Shown: in pieces, positions 1-6,037 of the stretch
How positions within the stretch are numbered: the first letter of the stretch is position 1
How the letters are laid out: every line of letters starts with the position of its first letter
NCBI GenBank assembly: GCA_947452355.1
Contig: CANGCU010000079.1
Location: forward strand, 1-6,037
Direction of reading: 5' to 3'
From: Microbacteriaceae bacterium
Lineage (GTDB): Bacteria; Actinomycetota; Actinomycetes; Actinomycetales; Microbacteriaceae
Length of the DNA stretch: 6,037 bases
Translations under genes and position numbers: made by a program
Notes under the pieces: generated by a model
Databases searched by the model: none
What the model was told of the DNA's origin: nothing
Seen by the model: the letters and a program-made list of their open reading frames with translations, nothing else

Positions 1-646
1 AACCGTGATTGAGCGCCGTTTGCGACGCCGACGTGGACCACTTCTCGGCGTCAATATTGGGAAAAGCCGCTCGGTCGATGTCGACGACGCACGGGGAGAT
101 TACCTCGCGTCTACCCGCCTCATGGCTCCACGTGCCGATTACCTGGTTGTCAATGTGTCATCACCAAACACTCCTGGGCTGCGCGGCCTACAAGAGATCG
201 ACAAACTCGAACCACTCCTGATCGCAGTGAAGGGGGAGGCAGGTTCCACCCCGGTGCTTGTCAAGATTGCTCCGGATATCACGACGAAGGCAATTGATGC
301 GGTCGCAGATCTTGTGCTTCGAATCGGACTCGACGGAGTTATCGCAACAAATACGACACTGTCGCGTGACGGCCTCACGGCGAACCCTGAAGACGTCGTC
401 GCGATGGGTGCCGGAGGTCTTTCCGGTGCACCGCTCGCGAAAAGGTCAGTTGACGTCCTTCGTCAGCTTCGCGCTCGTCTTGGTCAAGACGTCTGCATCA
501 TTTCGGTCGGTGGAGTGACGACTGCGAACGACGTCCGAGAACGGCTCCGAGACGGTGCGACACTCGTTCAGGGTTACACCGCGTTCTTATTCGAGGGCCC
601 GATGTGGGCAGCTCGAATTAATCGTGACTTAGCGCGCGATTTATGA
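1..646 (+). CDS. pyrD: Dihydroorotate dehydrogenase (quinone), class 2, C-terminal part; 5' end outside window
   Basis: This enzyme oxidises dihydroorotate to orotate in pyrimidine biosynthesis. Class 2 members sit at the inner face of the membrane and pass electrons through FMN to quinone. About 213 residues are visible, against about 340 for the family. The frame is open to the left edge, so the GTG at position 5 is an internal Val codon and not the start. Counting that codon as residue 1, landmarks are GVNIGK (15-20), VNVSSPNTPGLR (49-60) with the class 2 catalytic Ser at S53, LVKIAPD (85-91) with the FMN-contacting Lys87, the ATNTT substrate-binding segment with Asn116, GGLSG (137-141), and the phosphate-binding SVGG (167-170) and QGYT (189-192). 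The Ser base, in place of the Cys of class 1, supports class 2. The TGA stop (644-646) overlaps the end of the convergent DUF3043 gene. I see no terminator after it. The sequence looks functional. Confidence 0.96.
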   Translation, partial: TVIERRLRRRRGPLLGVNIGKSRSVDVDDARGDYLASTRLMAPRADYLVVNVSSPNTPGLRGLQEIDKLEPLLIAVKGEAGSTPVLVKIAPDITTKAIDAVADLVLRIGLDGVIATNTTLSRDGLTANPEDVVAMGAGGLSGAPLAKRSVDVLRQLRARLGQDVCIISVGGVTTANDVRERLRDGATLVQGYTAFLFEGPMWAARINRDLARDL

Positions 647-1222
647 CGGGTGTTCGCCGCGCGTGACGCGTGGCTTGGGAACCCGCAACGGGCGGAACTG
701 GAATGCGCGAGTGGCGGCGTACCAGCGGTGACCCTTTTCCAGATTGTTCGCACCAAACTTGTCAGACATCTTTCGAATCATCGTTCGGCCAAAAATCAAC
801 GTGTCAAGGACGCCGACAACAAAAAACCCATACATGGCAATCAGGACCGTCAACTGAAGCACGGCACCCGAACCATCGGTGGCGTTGTATTGAGGGAGGA
901 ACGTGGCGATGATAACGGCGAACATGAGCGGGATCATGAATTCGCCGACGGTGTACCGCGCGTCGACAAAGTCTCGAACGAAACGTCGCTGGACTCCTTT
1001 GTCCCTCGCCGGCATGTAGCGTTCGTCGCCCGCCTCGTAACCCTGACGAGCAATTGCCCGCTGTTCAGCCTGTTTGCGACGGTCCTCCCTGGTGACTTTC
1101 TTCTTCACTCGCGTCGCAACGAGAGGACGCTTATTCGCCGCCTCACGTTCCTTTCGGCTCGGCGTCGCGTGTCCCTTACCGGCAGTCGCTTGGGCATCGG
1201 GGGATTCGGGGGAGTCAGTCAC
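641..1222 (-). CDS. DUF3043 family membrane protein, function unknown
   Basis: A 193-residue protein that I recognise as the actinobacterial DUF3043 family; no function is established for it. The N-terminal ~60 residues are highly charged and rich in Lys and Arg (many K/R between 23 and 59). Next comes the family's conserved stretch GDERYMPARDKG (65-76), then RRFVRDFVDAR (79-89). Two hydrophobic segments follow (about 93-110 and 120-144), probably a membrane hairpin, and then a basic C-terminal tail from 145. This suggests a small two-helix membrane protein with both ends in the cytoplasm (inference). A longer frame begins at a TTG at 1237. I chose the GTG at 1222 because AGAGGA (plus-strand positions 1229-1234) lies 6 bases upstream of it, whereas the TTG would overlap that ribosome site. 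It is divergent from the dipeptidase gene and convergent with pyrD. Confidence 0.88.
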   Translation of the reverse strand: MTDSPESPDAQATAGKGHATPSRKEREAANKRPLVATRVKKKVTREDRRKQAEQRAIARQGYEAGDERYMPARDKGVQRRFVRDFVDARYTVGEFMIPLMFAVIIATFLPQYNATDGSGAVLQLTVLIAMYGFFVVGVLDTLIFGRTMIRKMSDKFGANNLEKGHRWYAATRAFQFRPLRVPKPRVTRGEHPS

Positions 1223-1228
1223 GATAGG

Positions 1229-1234
1229 TCCTCT
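1229..1234 (-). promoter_or_regulatory. Ribosome binding site of the DUF3043 gene
   Basis: On the minus strand this reads AGAGGA, 6 bases before the GTG at 1222. It decides the start: the alternative TTG at 1237 would lie upstream of this site and has no comparable purine stretch in front of it. Confidence 0.7.
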
Positions 1235-1247
1235 CAATCGATGCTCC

Positions 1248-1255
1248 TAAGATTA
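1248..1255. promoter_or_regulatory. Overlapping divergent -10 elements (candidate bidirectional promoter)
   Basis: The octamer TAAGATTA reads TAAGAT on the plus strand (1248-1253) and TAATCT on the minus strand (1255-1250); both fit the TANNNT -10 pattern. The plus hexamer ends 7 bases before the dipeptidase ATG (1261), placing transcription start at or next to the A of the ATG. The minus hexamer predicts a start near 1243, giving DUF3043 a leader of about 21 bases that contains its ribosome site. I see no convincing -35 box for either direction. The two predicted starts lie about 18 bases apart. Assignment rests on position and consensus only. Confidence 0.5.
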
Positions 1256-1260
1256 CCGTC

Positions 1261-2655
1261 ATGACGCAATCATCCCGTTCGCTCGACGAACTCCGCCGCC
1301 AGATTGATGCCGCCTTTCCCGCGGCGATCGAAACGCTCACTCAACTCGTGAACATCCCGAGTGTCTCGTGGGACGGTTTTCCTGCGGAACATGTTCAACA
1401 GTCCGCCGAATATGTCGAGTCGAGATTGAAGAATTTGGGTCTGTTTGACAACGTTCGAATTGTCACGGAACCTTTCGCTTCGGGTCCTGGATACGGCCAA
1501 CCCGCTGTGCTGGCTCGGCGAAATCCACAGCCAGGATTTCCGACGGTTCTGTTGTACGCGCATCATGATGTGCAGCCTCCCGGAAAAGAAGAGGATTGGG
1601 ATAGTGATCCTTTTGTCCCCGTCGAGCGCGACGGCAGGCTGTATGGTCGCGGAGTCGCGGATGACAAAGCGGGCGTCGTCGTGCACCTCACGGCCTTAGA
1701 GACGGCCCTCGCGGTCCTGGGGGATGACCTCAAGATCGGAATCGCCGTCTTCATCGAGGGAGAAGAAGAATTCGGCTCACGGTCGTTCACGTCGATCCTC
1801 GATCGTCACTCCGCGATGTTGGAAAGTGACATCATCGTTGTCGCGGATTCCGATAACCGTTCAGTCGATATTCCGTCACTGACTGTGAGCCTTCGGGGAA
1901 ATGTCGCGTTCTCGCTGACGGTTTCAACACTGAATCACGCATCGCACTCCGGGATGCTCGGGGGAGCGGTTCCCGACGCGATGATGGCTGCAACGACTTT
2001 GCTCGCCCGCCTCTACAACGATGACGGCACAGTTGCTGTCCCGGGTTTGACGTCTCACGCGGCAGCCGTCCCCGATTTTTCCCGAGATGAACTCGTTCAT
2101 GATTCTGGGCTCAAAGACGGTGTCAGTGACATCGGGCAGGGGCCGATTTTGTCACGCCTGTGGTTTCAGCCCGCGATTTCGATCACGGGAATAGATGCAC
2201 CCAGTGTGCACAATGCTTCGAACACGCTTATTCCGTCGGTAACCGTCAAGTTGTCATTCCGAATCGCGCCCGGGCAATCGGCGACCGATGCGTTCGCCGC
2301 CATCGAGGCGCACTTGCGTGAAACCGTCCCATGGGGTGCGCACCTCGAGTTTGGGACCGTTGATTTGGGCAACCCATTCCTCGTTGATGCGTCGGGGAGC
2401 GCGGCAACTCTTGAACTGGAAGCACTTCGCGATGCGTGGGACGGCGCCGACCCCGTCATGGTCGGTGTGGGCGGATCGATTCCGTTCGTCGCGGACCTCG
2501 TAGACCGGTTCCCGACGGCCCAAATCCTCATCACCGGGGTCGAAGACCCACAGTCACGCGCGCACAGCCCTAACGAGTCGTTGTCGCTCACGGTTTTGCG
2601 CCGTGCAATGCTTGCGGAAACACTCTTTCTGGTAAGACTCAACGATCGCGATTAG
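1261..2655 (+). CDS. M20 family metallodipeptidase (PepV/carnosinase-like)
   Basis: A 464-residue cytosolic di-zinc peptidase that probably cleaves dipeptides; the exact substrate cannot be read from sequence. It has no signal peptide. Metal and catalytic motifs are complete: AHHDVQPPG (100-108) with ligand His101 and Asp103, GRGVADDKAG (129-138) with bridging Asp134, IEGEEEFGS (165-173) with the general-base/ligand pair Glu169-Glu170, DSDN (196-199) with ligand Asp198, and RAHSPNES (433-440) with ligand His435. The dimerisation-domain segment ASHSGMLGG (227-235) contains His229, equivalent to the substrate-contacting His of the carnosinase-type members. The length is typical. The start is ATG 1261: the frame is closed by a TAG at 1225, with no other usual start codon between. 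No Shine-Dalgarno is visible, which fits a leaderless message. Related M20 enzymes include succinyl-diaminopimelate desuccinylase and carboxypeptidases, but the HHDVQPPG and EGEEE signatures favour dipeptidase. Confidence 0.93.
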   Translation: MTQSSRSLDELRRQIDAAFPAAIETLTQLVNIPSVSWDGFPAEHVQQSAEYVESRLKNLGLFDNVRIVTEPFASGPGYGQPAVLARRNPQPGFPTVLLYAHHDVQPPGKEEDWDSDPFVPVERDGRLYGRGVADDKAGVVVHLTALETALAVLGDDLKIGIAVFIEGEEEFGSRSFTSILDRHSAMLESDIIVVADSDNRSVDIPSLTVSLRGNVAFSLTVSTLNHASHSGMLGGAVPDAMMAATTLLARLYNDDGTVAVPGLTSHAAAVPDFSRDELVHDSGLKDGVSDIGQGPILSRLWFQPAISITGIDAPSVHNASNTLIPSVTVKLSFRIAPGQSATDAFAAIEAHLRETVPWGAHLEFGTVDLGNPFLVDASGSAATLELEALRDAWDGADPVMVGVGGSIPFVADLVDRFPTAQILITGVEDPQSRAHSPNESLSLTVLRRAMLAETLFLVRLNDRD

Positions 2656-2660
2656 CGAGG

Positions 2661-2666
2661 TAAAAT
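2661..2666 (+). promoter_or_regulatory. -10-like element for erpA (leaderless start)
   Basis: TAAAAT lies exactly 6 bases before the erpA ATG at 2673, the position expected for a -10 box when the first transcribed base is the A of the ATG. The only purine run, GAGG at 2657-2660, is 12 bases from the ATG, too far to be a good ribosome site. No clear -35 box is seen about 17 bases upstream, in the end of the dipeptidase gene. Transcription through from the dipeptidase gene is also possible. Confidence 0.45.
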
Positions 2667-2672
2667 AATCCC

Positions 2673-3035
2673 ATGAGCGAAAATCCCGGCAACACATTGA
2701 CCGAAAGCACCCATGGCGTGGTCCTCACTCCGACCGCCATTGTGAAGGCGAAAGCACTCATGGAACGAGAACAACGCGATGACCTTCGTTTGCGCCTTGT
2801 CGTCAAGGCCGGAGGTTGTAGCGGTTTCCGTTACGACATGTTCTTCGATGAGCGCGACAACGAGGGCGACGCCGTGGTGTCGTTCGACGGGGTCGAGGTT
2901 GTCGTCGACAAGAAGAGCGCGCCGTATCTCGAAGGCGCTTCGATTGATTACGAAGACACACTTCACGCCTCGGGTTTCCAAATCAACAACCCCAACGCGT
3001 CCAACACGTGCGCGTGCGGAGACTCATTCAACTAA
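2673..3035 (+). CDS. erpA: A-type iron-sulfur carrier / insertion protein (ErpA/HesB family)
   Basis: A 120-residue cytoplasmic carrier that accepts Fe-S clusters from the assembly scaffold and delivers them to target enzymes. The three conserved cysteines are present in the family pattern: Cys49 in AGGCSGF (46-52), and Cys113 and Cys115 in NTCACGDSF (111-119) near the C terminus. The segment LTPTAIVKAKALM (18-30) is the typical first helix. The start is fixed: an in-frame TAA at 2661 leaves ATG 2673 as the only start. The gene begins 17 bases after the dipeptidase stop and is followed by a strong terminator, so it ends its own unit or a two-gene one. Position beside cytochrome oxidase genes fits a role in respiratory protein maturation, but oxidase itself carries no Fe-S cluster. 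The family is certain; the choice of ErpA over IscA- or SufA-type is a best guess. Confidence 0.92.
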   Translation: MSENPGNTLTESTHGVVLTPTAIVKAKALMEREQRDDLRLRLVVKAGGCSGFRYDMFFDERDNEGDAVVSFDGVEVVVDKKSAPYLEGASIDYEDTLHASGFQINNPNASNTCACGDSFN

Positions 3036-3052
3036 ACGTTGACGGGGTTCAC

Positions 3053-3088
3053 AAAACCGCGAAAATCTTATGATTTTCGCGGTTTTTT
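3053..3088 (+). terminator. Rho-independent terminator after erpA
   Basis: Arms 3053-3067 and 3072-3086 form a perfect 15-bp stem, with four A-T pairs at the base and a CCGCG/CGCGG core, closed by the loop TTAT (3068-3071). The T-run 3083-3088 follows the GC core. It starts 17 bases after the erpA stop and separates it from the ctaC unit. On the minus strand only four T follow the stem, and no minus-strand gene ends here, so it works chiefly for erpA. Confidence 0.93.
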
Positions 3089-3124
3089 CGTGTCAAATCG
3101 GTCATTTCACAGTGCCCAATGTCA

Positions 3125-3130
3125 TAGACT
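3125..3130 (+). promoter_or_regulatory. Possible -10 element of the ctaC-ctaD-ctaF operon
   Basis: TAGACT fits the TANNNT pattern and is the best -10 candidate between the erpA terminator and ctaC. It would start transcription near 3137 and give a leader of about 29 bases with the ribosome site in it. No good -35 box stands at the proper distance. A promoter is expected somewhere in 3089-3150, since the strong terminator blocks read-through. Confidence 0.35.
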
Positions 3131-3153
3131 ACAAACACAGCAACAGGTACGTC

Positions 3154-3159
3154 GAGAGG
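3154..3159 (+). promoter_or_regulatory. Ribosome binding site of ctaC
   Basis: GAGAGG stands 6 bases upstream of the GTG at 3166. It decides for this GTG start, which is also the one that gives a complete lipoprotein signal peptide. Confidence 0.75.
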
Positions 3160-3165
3160 TTTTAG

Positions 3166-4020
3166 GTGTCCACACATCGTTTTCGCTGGCTCGCAGCAAT
3201 TGTCGGCACCACCCTCGCTCTGACGTTGTCTGGCTGCACCGCCCAAGAGCTCCGCGGTTGGCTTCCATCCGAGGCGGGAGTCACCAACCAGACGTCGCGA
3301 ATCATCGGACTGTGGTCGACGTCATGGATCGTGCTGTTGATTGTGGGCGCCATCACGTGGGTACTGATCATGTGGGCCGCAATTGCGTACCGCCGTCGCG
3401 CGACGGATTCGGGGTTGCCCTCGCAGCTCAGGTACAACGCGCCGATCGAAACTTTTTTCACCATCGTTCCGCTCATTCTCATCATTGGATTCTTTGCCTT
3501 CACGGCGCGCGATGAGGCGGCTATCGAACAGGCAAACCCAAATCCCGATGTGAAGATTGAGGTCTGGGGAAAGAGATGGGCTTGGGATTTCAACTACCTC
3601 ACGGATGGAGTTCACTTCGCCGGGGTTCAGGCGCAGGAAAAGGCGGATAACACAATCGACATCAACACACTTCCGGTCTTGTATTTACCGGTCGGGAAAT
3701 CGATTGAAATCGATATCAACTCACGCGACGTCAACCACTCGTTCTGGATCCTTGATTTCCTGTACAAAAAGGACATGATCCCGGGGCAAACGAACCACTG
3801 GTATTTCACCCCCGAAAAAGAGGGAACGTATCGCGGTAAGTGTGCGGAACTCTGCGGTGAATACCATTCGCTGATGCTCTTCACGGTGAAGGTTGTATCG
3901 CCCGCCGAATATGCAACGCAAATGCAATTGTTGCGTGACGAAGGGCAGACCGGCCGACTCGGTCCCGAATACAATCCGAACCACAACCTTCCCGGCACCG
4001 ATGGAAACACAGACAGCTAA
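3166..4020 (+). CDS. ctaC: Cytochrome c oxidase subunit II, CuA-containing, predicted lipoprotein
   Basis: This subunit receives electrons from cytochrome c (in actinobacteria, from the bcc complex) at its CuA centre and passes them to heme a of subunit I. It has 284 residues with a GTG start. The N terminus is a lipoprotein signal: basic MSTHRFR, a hydrophobic stretch 9-20, and lipobox LSGC with the lipidated Cys at 24. Two membrane helices follow (about 48-73 and 93-113). Glu96, in NAPIETFF at the start of the second, matches the subunit II glutamate at the K-channel entry. The outer cupredoxin domain has the aromatic electron-entry motif KRWAWDFNY (136-144) and all CuA ligands: His191 in VNHSFW, then Cys226, Glu228, Cys230, His234 and Met237 in GKCAELCGEYHSLM. 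The tail after about 260 is polar and Asn/Gly-rich. The gene leads the operon; ctaD follows after 9 bases. No heme c motif CxxCH is present, so it is not a caa3-type fusion. Confidence 0.97.
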   Translation: MSTHRFRWLAAIVGTTLALTLSGCTAQELRGWLPSEAGVTNQTSRIIGLWSTSWIVLLIVGAITWVLIMWAAIAYRRRATDSGLPSQLRYNAPIETFFTIVPLILIIGFFAFTARDEAAIEQANPNPDVKIEVWGKRWAWDFNYLTDGVHFAGVQAQEKADNTIDINTLPVLYLPVGKSIEIDINSRDVNHSFWILDFLYKKDMIPGQTNHWYFTPEKEGTYRGKCAELCGEYHSLMLFTVKVVSPAEYATQMQLLRDEGQTGRLGPEYNPNHNLPGTDGNTDS

Positions 4021-4029
4021 GGCACCGTT

Positions 4030-5706
4030 ATGACAACGACAGCACCACGCCCCGCAGCATCAATCCCAGCTGGCGCCTCAACGCCGCGAGCTGGCCGACA
4101 GGGCTCGGTTTTCCTTGATTACTTGACGACGACGAACCACAAGACCATCGGGTACATGTATTTCGTTACCTCGTTCGTGTACTTCATGATTGCCGGAGTC
4201 ATGGCGCTGATCATTCGTGCACAACTGTTCCAACCGGGTATGGACCTCGTGACCAAGGAGCAGTACAACCAACTGTTCACCATGCACGGAACGCTCATGT
4301 TGTTGATGTTCGCGACGCCATTGTTTGCCGCATTCGCCAACGTGCTGATGCCGTTGCAAATCGGTGCGCCCGATGTGGCGTTCCCGCGGCTCAATGCTCT
4401 GGCCTTTTGGCTGTACTTCTTCGGTTCCGCCGTCGCGACAGCCGGCTTCCTGACACCTCAGGGTGCTGCGTCGTTCGGTTGGTTCGCGTACACCCCGCTG
4501 TCGACCGTGACCTACACGCCGGGTGTCGGCGCAAACATGTGGGTGTTTGGGCTTGGATTGTCCGGTTTCGGAACGATTATGGGTGCGGTCAACTTCATCA
4601 CCACCATCATCACCATGCGTGCACCAGGAATGACGATGTGGCGCATGTCCATTTTTACCTGGAACACGTTGATCACGTCACTCCTGATTGTCATGGTGTT
4701 CCCCGTGTTCGCCGCCGCCGCGTTGGCACTCGGGTCGGACCGTGTGTTCGGTTCTCACGTATATGACGCCGCAACGGGTGGTTCCATTCTGTGGCAGCAC
4801 CTGTTCTGGTTCTTTGGGCACCCCGAGGTGTACATCATTGCGCTTCCGTTCTTCGGAATTGTTTCGGAGATCTTCCCAGTCTTCGCCCGTAAGCCCATCT
4901 TTGGCTACAAGACCTTGGTGTTTGCGACGATTGCAATCGCTGCACTGTCGATGACCGTGTGGGCGCACCACATGTATGTCACGGGAAGCGTTCTTTTGCC
5001 GTTCTTTGCCCTCATGACGATGCTCATCGCCGTGCCGACAGGTGTCAAGATTTTCAACTGGGTCGGAACCATGTGGCGTGGGTCAATCACGTTTGAGACC
5101 CCCATTGTCTTTGCGTTGGGCTTCCTCGTGACCTTCGTGTTCGGTGGACTAACCGGTGTGATCCTGGCTTCGCCACCACTCGACTTCAACTTGTCCGACT
5201 CATACTTTGTCGTCGCGCACTTCCACTACGTGGTCTTCGGAACCGTGGTGTTCGCCATGTTCGCAGGCTTCTATTTCTGGTGGCCCAAGTGGACAGGTAA
5301 GAAACTGCGCGAAGACCTCGGACACCTTCACTTCTGGCTACTGTTCATCGGTTTCCACATGACCTTCCTGATCCAGCACTGGGCCGGCGTCATGGGAATG
5401 CCCCGACGATACGCGACGTACATGGCCGAGGACGGGTTCACCTGGATGAACCAGTTGTCGACCATCGGTTCAATCGTGTTGGCGATTTCGATGATCCCGT
5501 TCCTGTTCAACGTCTGGTGGACGGGACGTAACGCCCCCATGGTGGGCATCAATGACCCTTGGGGTTATGGTCGTTCGTTGGAGTGGGCAACATCGAGCCC
5601 GCCACCGCGCCACAACTTCACGTCAATTCCGCGCATTCGCTCGGAAGCGCCCGCGTTCGACCTCAACCACCCCGAGTATGCCCCACCCGGATATTCGGAC
5701 AAGTAG
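4030..5706 (+). CDS. ctaD: Cytochrome c oxidase subunit I (aa3 type, A1 family)
   Basis: The catalytic subunit reduces O2 to water at the heme a3-CuB site and pumps protons. It has 558 residues, normal for actinobacteria, and about 12 membrane helices. Heme a ligands are His86 (FTMHGTLM) and His399; the heme a3 ligand is His397 (both in [11 protein letters not shown]). CuB ligands are His264, His313 and His314 (WAHHMY). Tyr268, in FGHPEVY, is the residue cross-linked to His264. Glu266 in the same motif and Asp115 (GAPDVAFPR) mark the D channel and place it in the A1 type; Lys340 and Thr337 (PTGVKIFNW) mark the K channel. The HH-to-Lys340 stretch is two residues shorter than in the bovine subunit as I recall it, which I regard as normal for this group. 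Start is ATG 4030, with a weak AAGG (4019-4022) overlapping the ctaC stop, so translational coupling is likely. No subunit III fusion is seen at the C terminus. Confidence 0.98.
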   Translation: MTTTAPRPAASIPAGASTPRAGRQGSVFLDYLTTTNHKTIGYMYFVTSFVYFMIAGVMALIIRAQLFQPGMDLVTKEQYNQLFTMHGTLMLLMFATPLFAAFANVLMPLQIGAPDVAFPRLNALAFWLYFFGSAVATAGFLTPQGAASFGWFAYTPLSTVTYTPGVGANMWVFGLGLSGFGTIMGAVNFITTIITMRAPGMTMWRMSIFTWNTLITSLLIVMVFPVFAAAALALGSDRVFGSHVYDAATGGSILWQHLFWFFGHPEVYIIALPFFGIVSEIFPVFARKPIFGYKTLVFATIAIAALSMTVWAHHMYVTGSVLLPFFALMTMLIAVPTGVKIFNWVGTMWRGSITFETPIVFALGFLVTFVFGGLTGVILASPPLDFNLSDSYFVVAHFHYVVFGTVVFAMFAGFYFWWPKWTGKKLREDLGHLHFWLLFIGFHMTFLIQHWAGVMGMPRRYATYMAEDGFTWMNQLSTIGSIVLAISMIPFLFNVWWTGRNAPMVGINDPWGYGRSLEWATSSPPPRHNFTSIPRIRSEAPAFDLNHPEYAPPGYSDK

Positions 5707-5710
5707 GGGG
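5705..5710 (+). promoter_or_regulatory. Ribosome binding site of ctaF
   Basis: AGGGGG overlaps the ctaD stop codon and lies 7 bases before the ATG at 5718. It supports this start and suggests coupled translation with ctaD. Confidence 0.75.
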
Positions 5711-5717
5711 AAACGCC

Positions 5718-6037
5718 ATGAAGACTAACGTCACGCTTTTCCTCGGACTGTCCGTATTTTTCTTGTTGTTCGCGGTGATTTACCCGACGTGGATGTATAT
5801 CGCGGGGCGGCCTTTCGAATGGGTTGGCTCGATTGCCATCGCCCTGACGATGATCATGTTCTTGTTGCTCGGTAGCTTCTTGTTCCTCAACTATCGACGT
5901 CAGGCAGGCGGAGTCCTCCCTGAGGACTCGGAAGCCGCTGACATCGACGACGGTGACACCGAGATGGGTTTTTATCTCCCGTGGTCGTGGTGGCCGTTCT
6001 TCGCTGGTGCCGCCGGAGGCCTGACCATGTTGTCGAT
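5718..6037 (+). CDS. ctaF: Cytochrome c oxidase subunit IV (actinobacterial CtaF), N-terminal part; 3' end outside window
   Basis: A small membrane subunit of the actinobacterial aa3 oxidase. 106 residues are visible before the window edge; the family is usually about 130-140 long. It begins MKTNVTLFLGLSVFF, with helix 1 at about 6-27, helix 2 at about 35-57, a short basic turn NYRRQ (58-62), an acidic loop (69-82, rich in Asp and Glu), then the family-typical LPWSWWPFF (87-95) leading into a third helix. It has no metal ligands and probably acts in assembly or stability (family knowledge). It follows ctaD by 11 bases. In related genomes the oxidase operon is followed by or near the cytochrome bcc genes, which would lie outside this window. 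Confidence 0.93.
   Translation, partial: MKTNVTLFLGLSVFFLLFAVIYPTWMYIAGRPFEWVGSIAIALTMIMFLLLGSFLFLNYRRQAGGVLPEDSEAADIDDGDTEMGFYLPWSWWPFFAGAAGGLTMLS

Noticed and set aside
5..7. GTG as a true start codon of a short pyrD
   Set aside because: The frame is open to the edge, and the residues that follow align with the middle of the enzyme (GVNIGK segment), so the gene is cut by the window and not shortened.
1235..1237. TTG as the start of the DUF3043 gene (five residues longer)
   Set aside because: The AGAGGA ribosome site lies inside that extension, 6 bases before the GTG at 1222, and the added residues bring no conserved sequence.
650..1264. A 204-codon open frame on the plus strand antisense to the DUF3043 gene
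   Set aside because: Its product is rich in Arg, His and Ser with no recognisable motif or hydrophobic pattern, and it lies fully across a well-supported minus-strand family gene. It is a by-product of GC-biased codon use.
3039..3044. TTGACG just after erpA as a -35 box
   Set aside because: The proper -10 distance falls inside the terminator stem (about 3062-3067, AAAATC), which is a poor -10; a transcript starting there would be hard to reconcile with the terminator.
3039..3515. A 158-codon plus-strand frame running through the erpA terminator into ctaC
   Set aside because: It crosses a perfect intrinsic terminator and overlaps ctaC in another frame; the product is basic and His-rich with no family likeness.
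4595..4620. A CAT/CAC-rich run that gives a stretch of consecutive histidines in one reading frame
   Set aside because: In the ctaD frame the same bases encode Ile, Thr and Met of a membrane helix (TTIITM, residues 191-196). The poly-His exists only in a shadow frame, so it is not a metal-binding peptide.

Overview
The window is ordinary core-genome sequence from an actinobacterium, most likely a member of the Micrococcales (Microbacteriaceae-like). The base composition is moderately GC-rich. A DUF3043 membrane protein is present, cytochrome oxidase subunit II (CtaC) is a predicted lipoprotein, and subunit IV is of the actinobacterial CtaF type directly behind ctaD. Two genes look leaderless, a common gene-start style in this phylum. 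The order pyrD, DUF3043, M20 dipeptidase, A-type Fe-S carrier, ctaC, ctaD, ctaF fits that assignment. The placement is an inference from gene content and not from a database search.

Layout: positions 1-646 (+) hold the C-terminal part of dihydroorotate dehydrogenase (pyrD), cut by the window edge. Positions 641-1222 (-) hold a convergent DUF3043 membrane protein whose stop codon lies against the pyrD stop, so the two coding regions overlap by 6 bases. A 38-base divergent gap (1223-1260) carries a near-palindromic -10 element that can be read on both strands. It could drive both DUF3043 and the M20 metallodipeptidase at 1261-2655 (+). Immediately downstream, with its own -10-like hexamer and apparently no leader, is an ErpA-type iron-sulfur carrier (2673-3035, +). 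A perfect 15-bp hairpin with a T-run (3053-3088) ends that unit.

After the terminator, a second transcription unit runs to the right edge: ctaC (3166-4020), ctaD (4030-5706) and the start of ctaF (5718 to edge), separated by 9 and 11 bases. These encode CuA subunit II, heme a/a3-CuB subunit I and subunit IV of the aa3-type cytochrome c oxidase. In actinobacteria this enzyme works with the cytochrome bcc complex as the terminal respiratory supercomplex. All CuA, heme, CuB and proton-channel residues I looked for are intact. PyrD of class 2 feeds electrons to the quinone pool upstream of this chain. An ErpA-type carrier matures Fe-S proteins, which can include respiratory ones, so several neighbours are loosely linked to respiration.

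I found no mobile element, CRISPR array, RNA gene, broken gene or novel defence-like system. The points most worth a second look are regulatory: the bidirectional -10, the two leaderless starts and the stop-to-stop convergent overlap.
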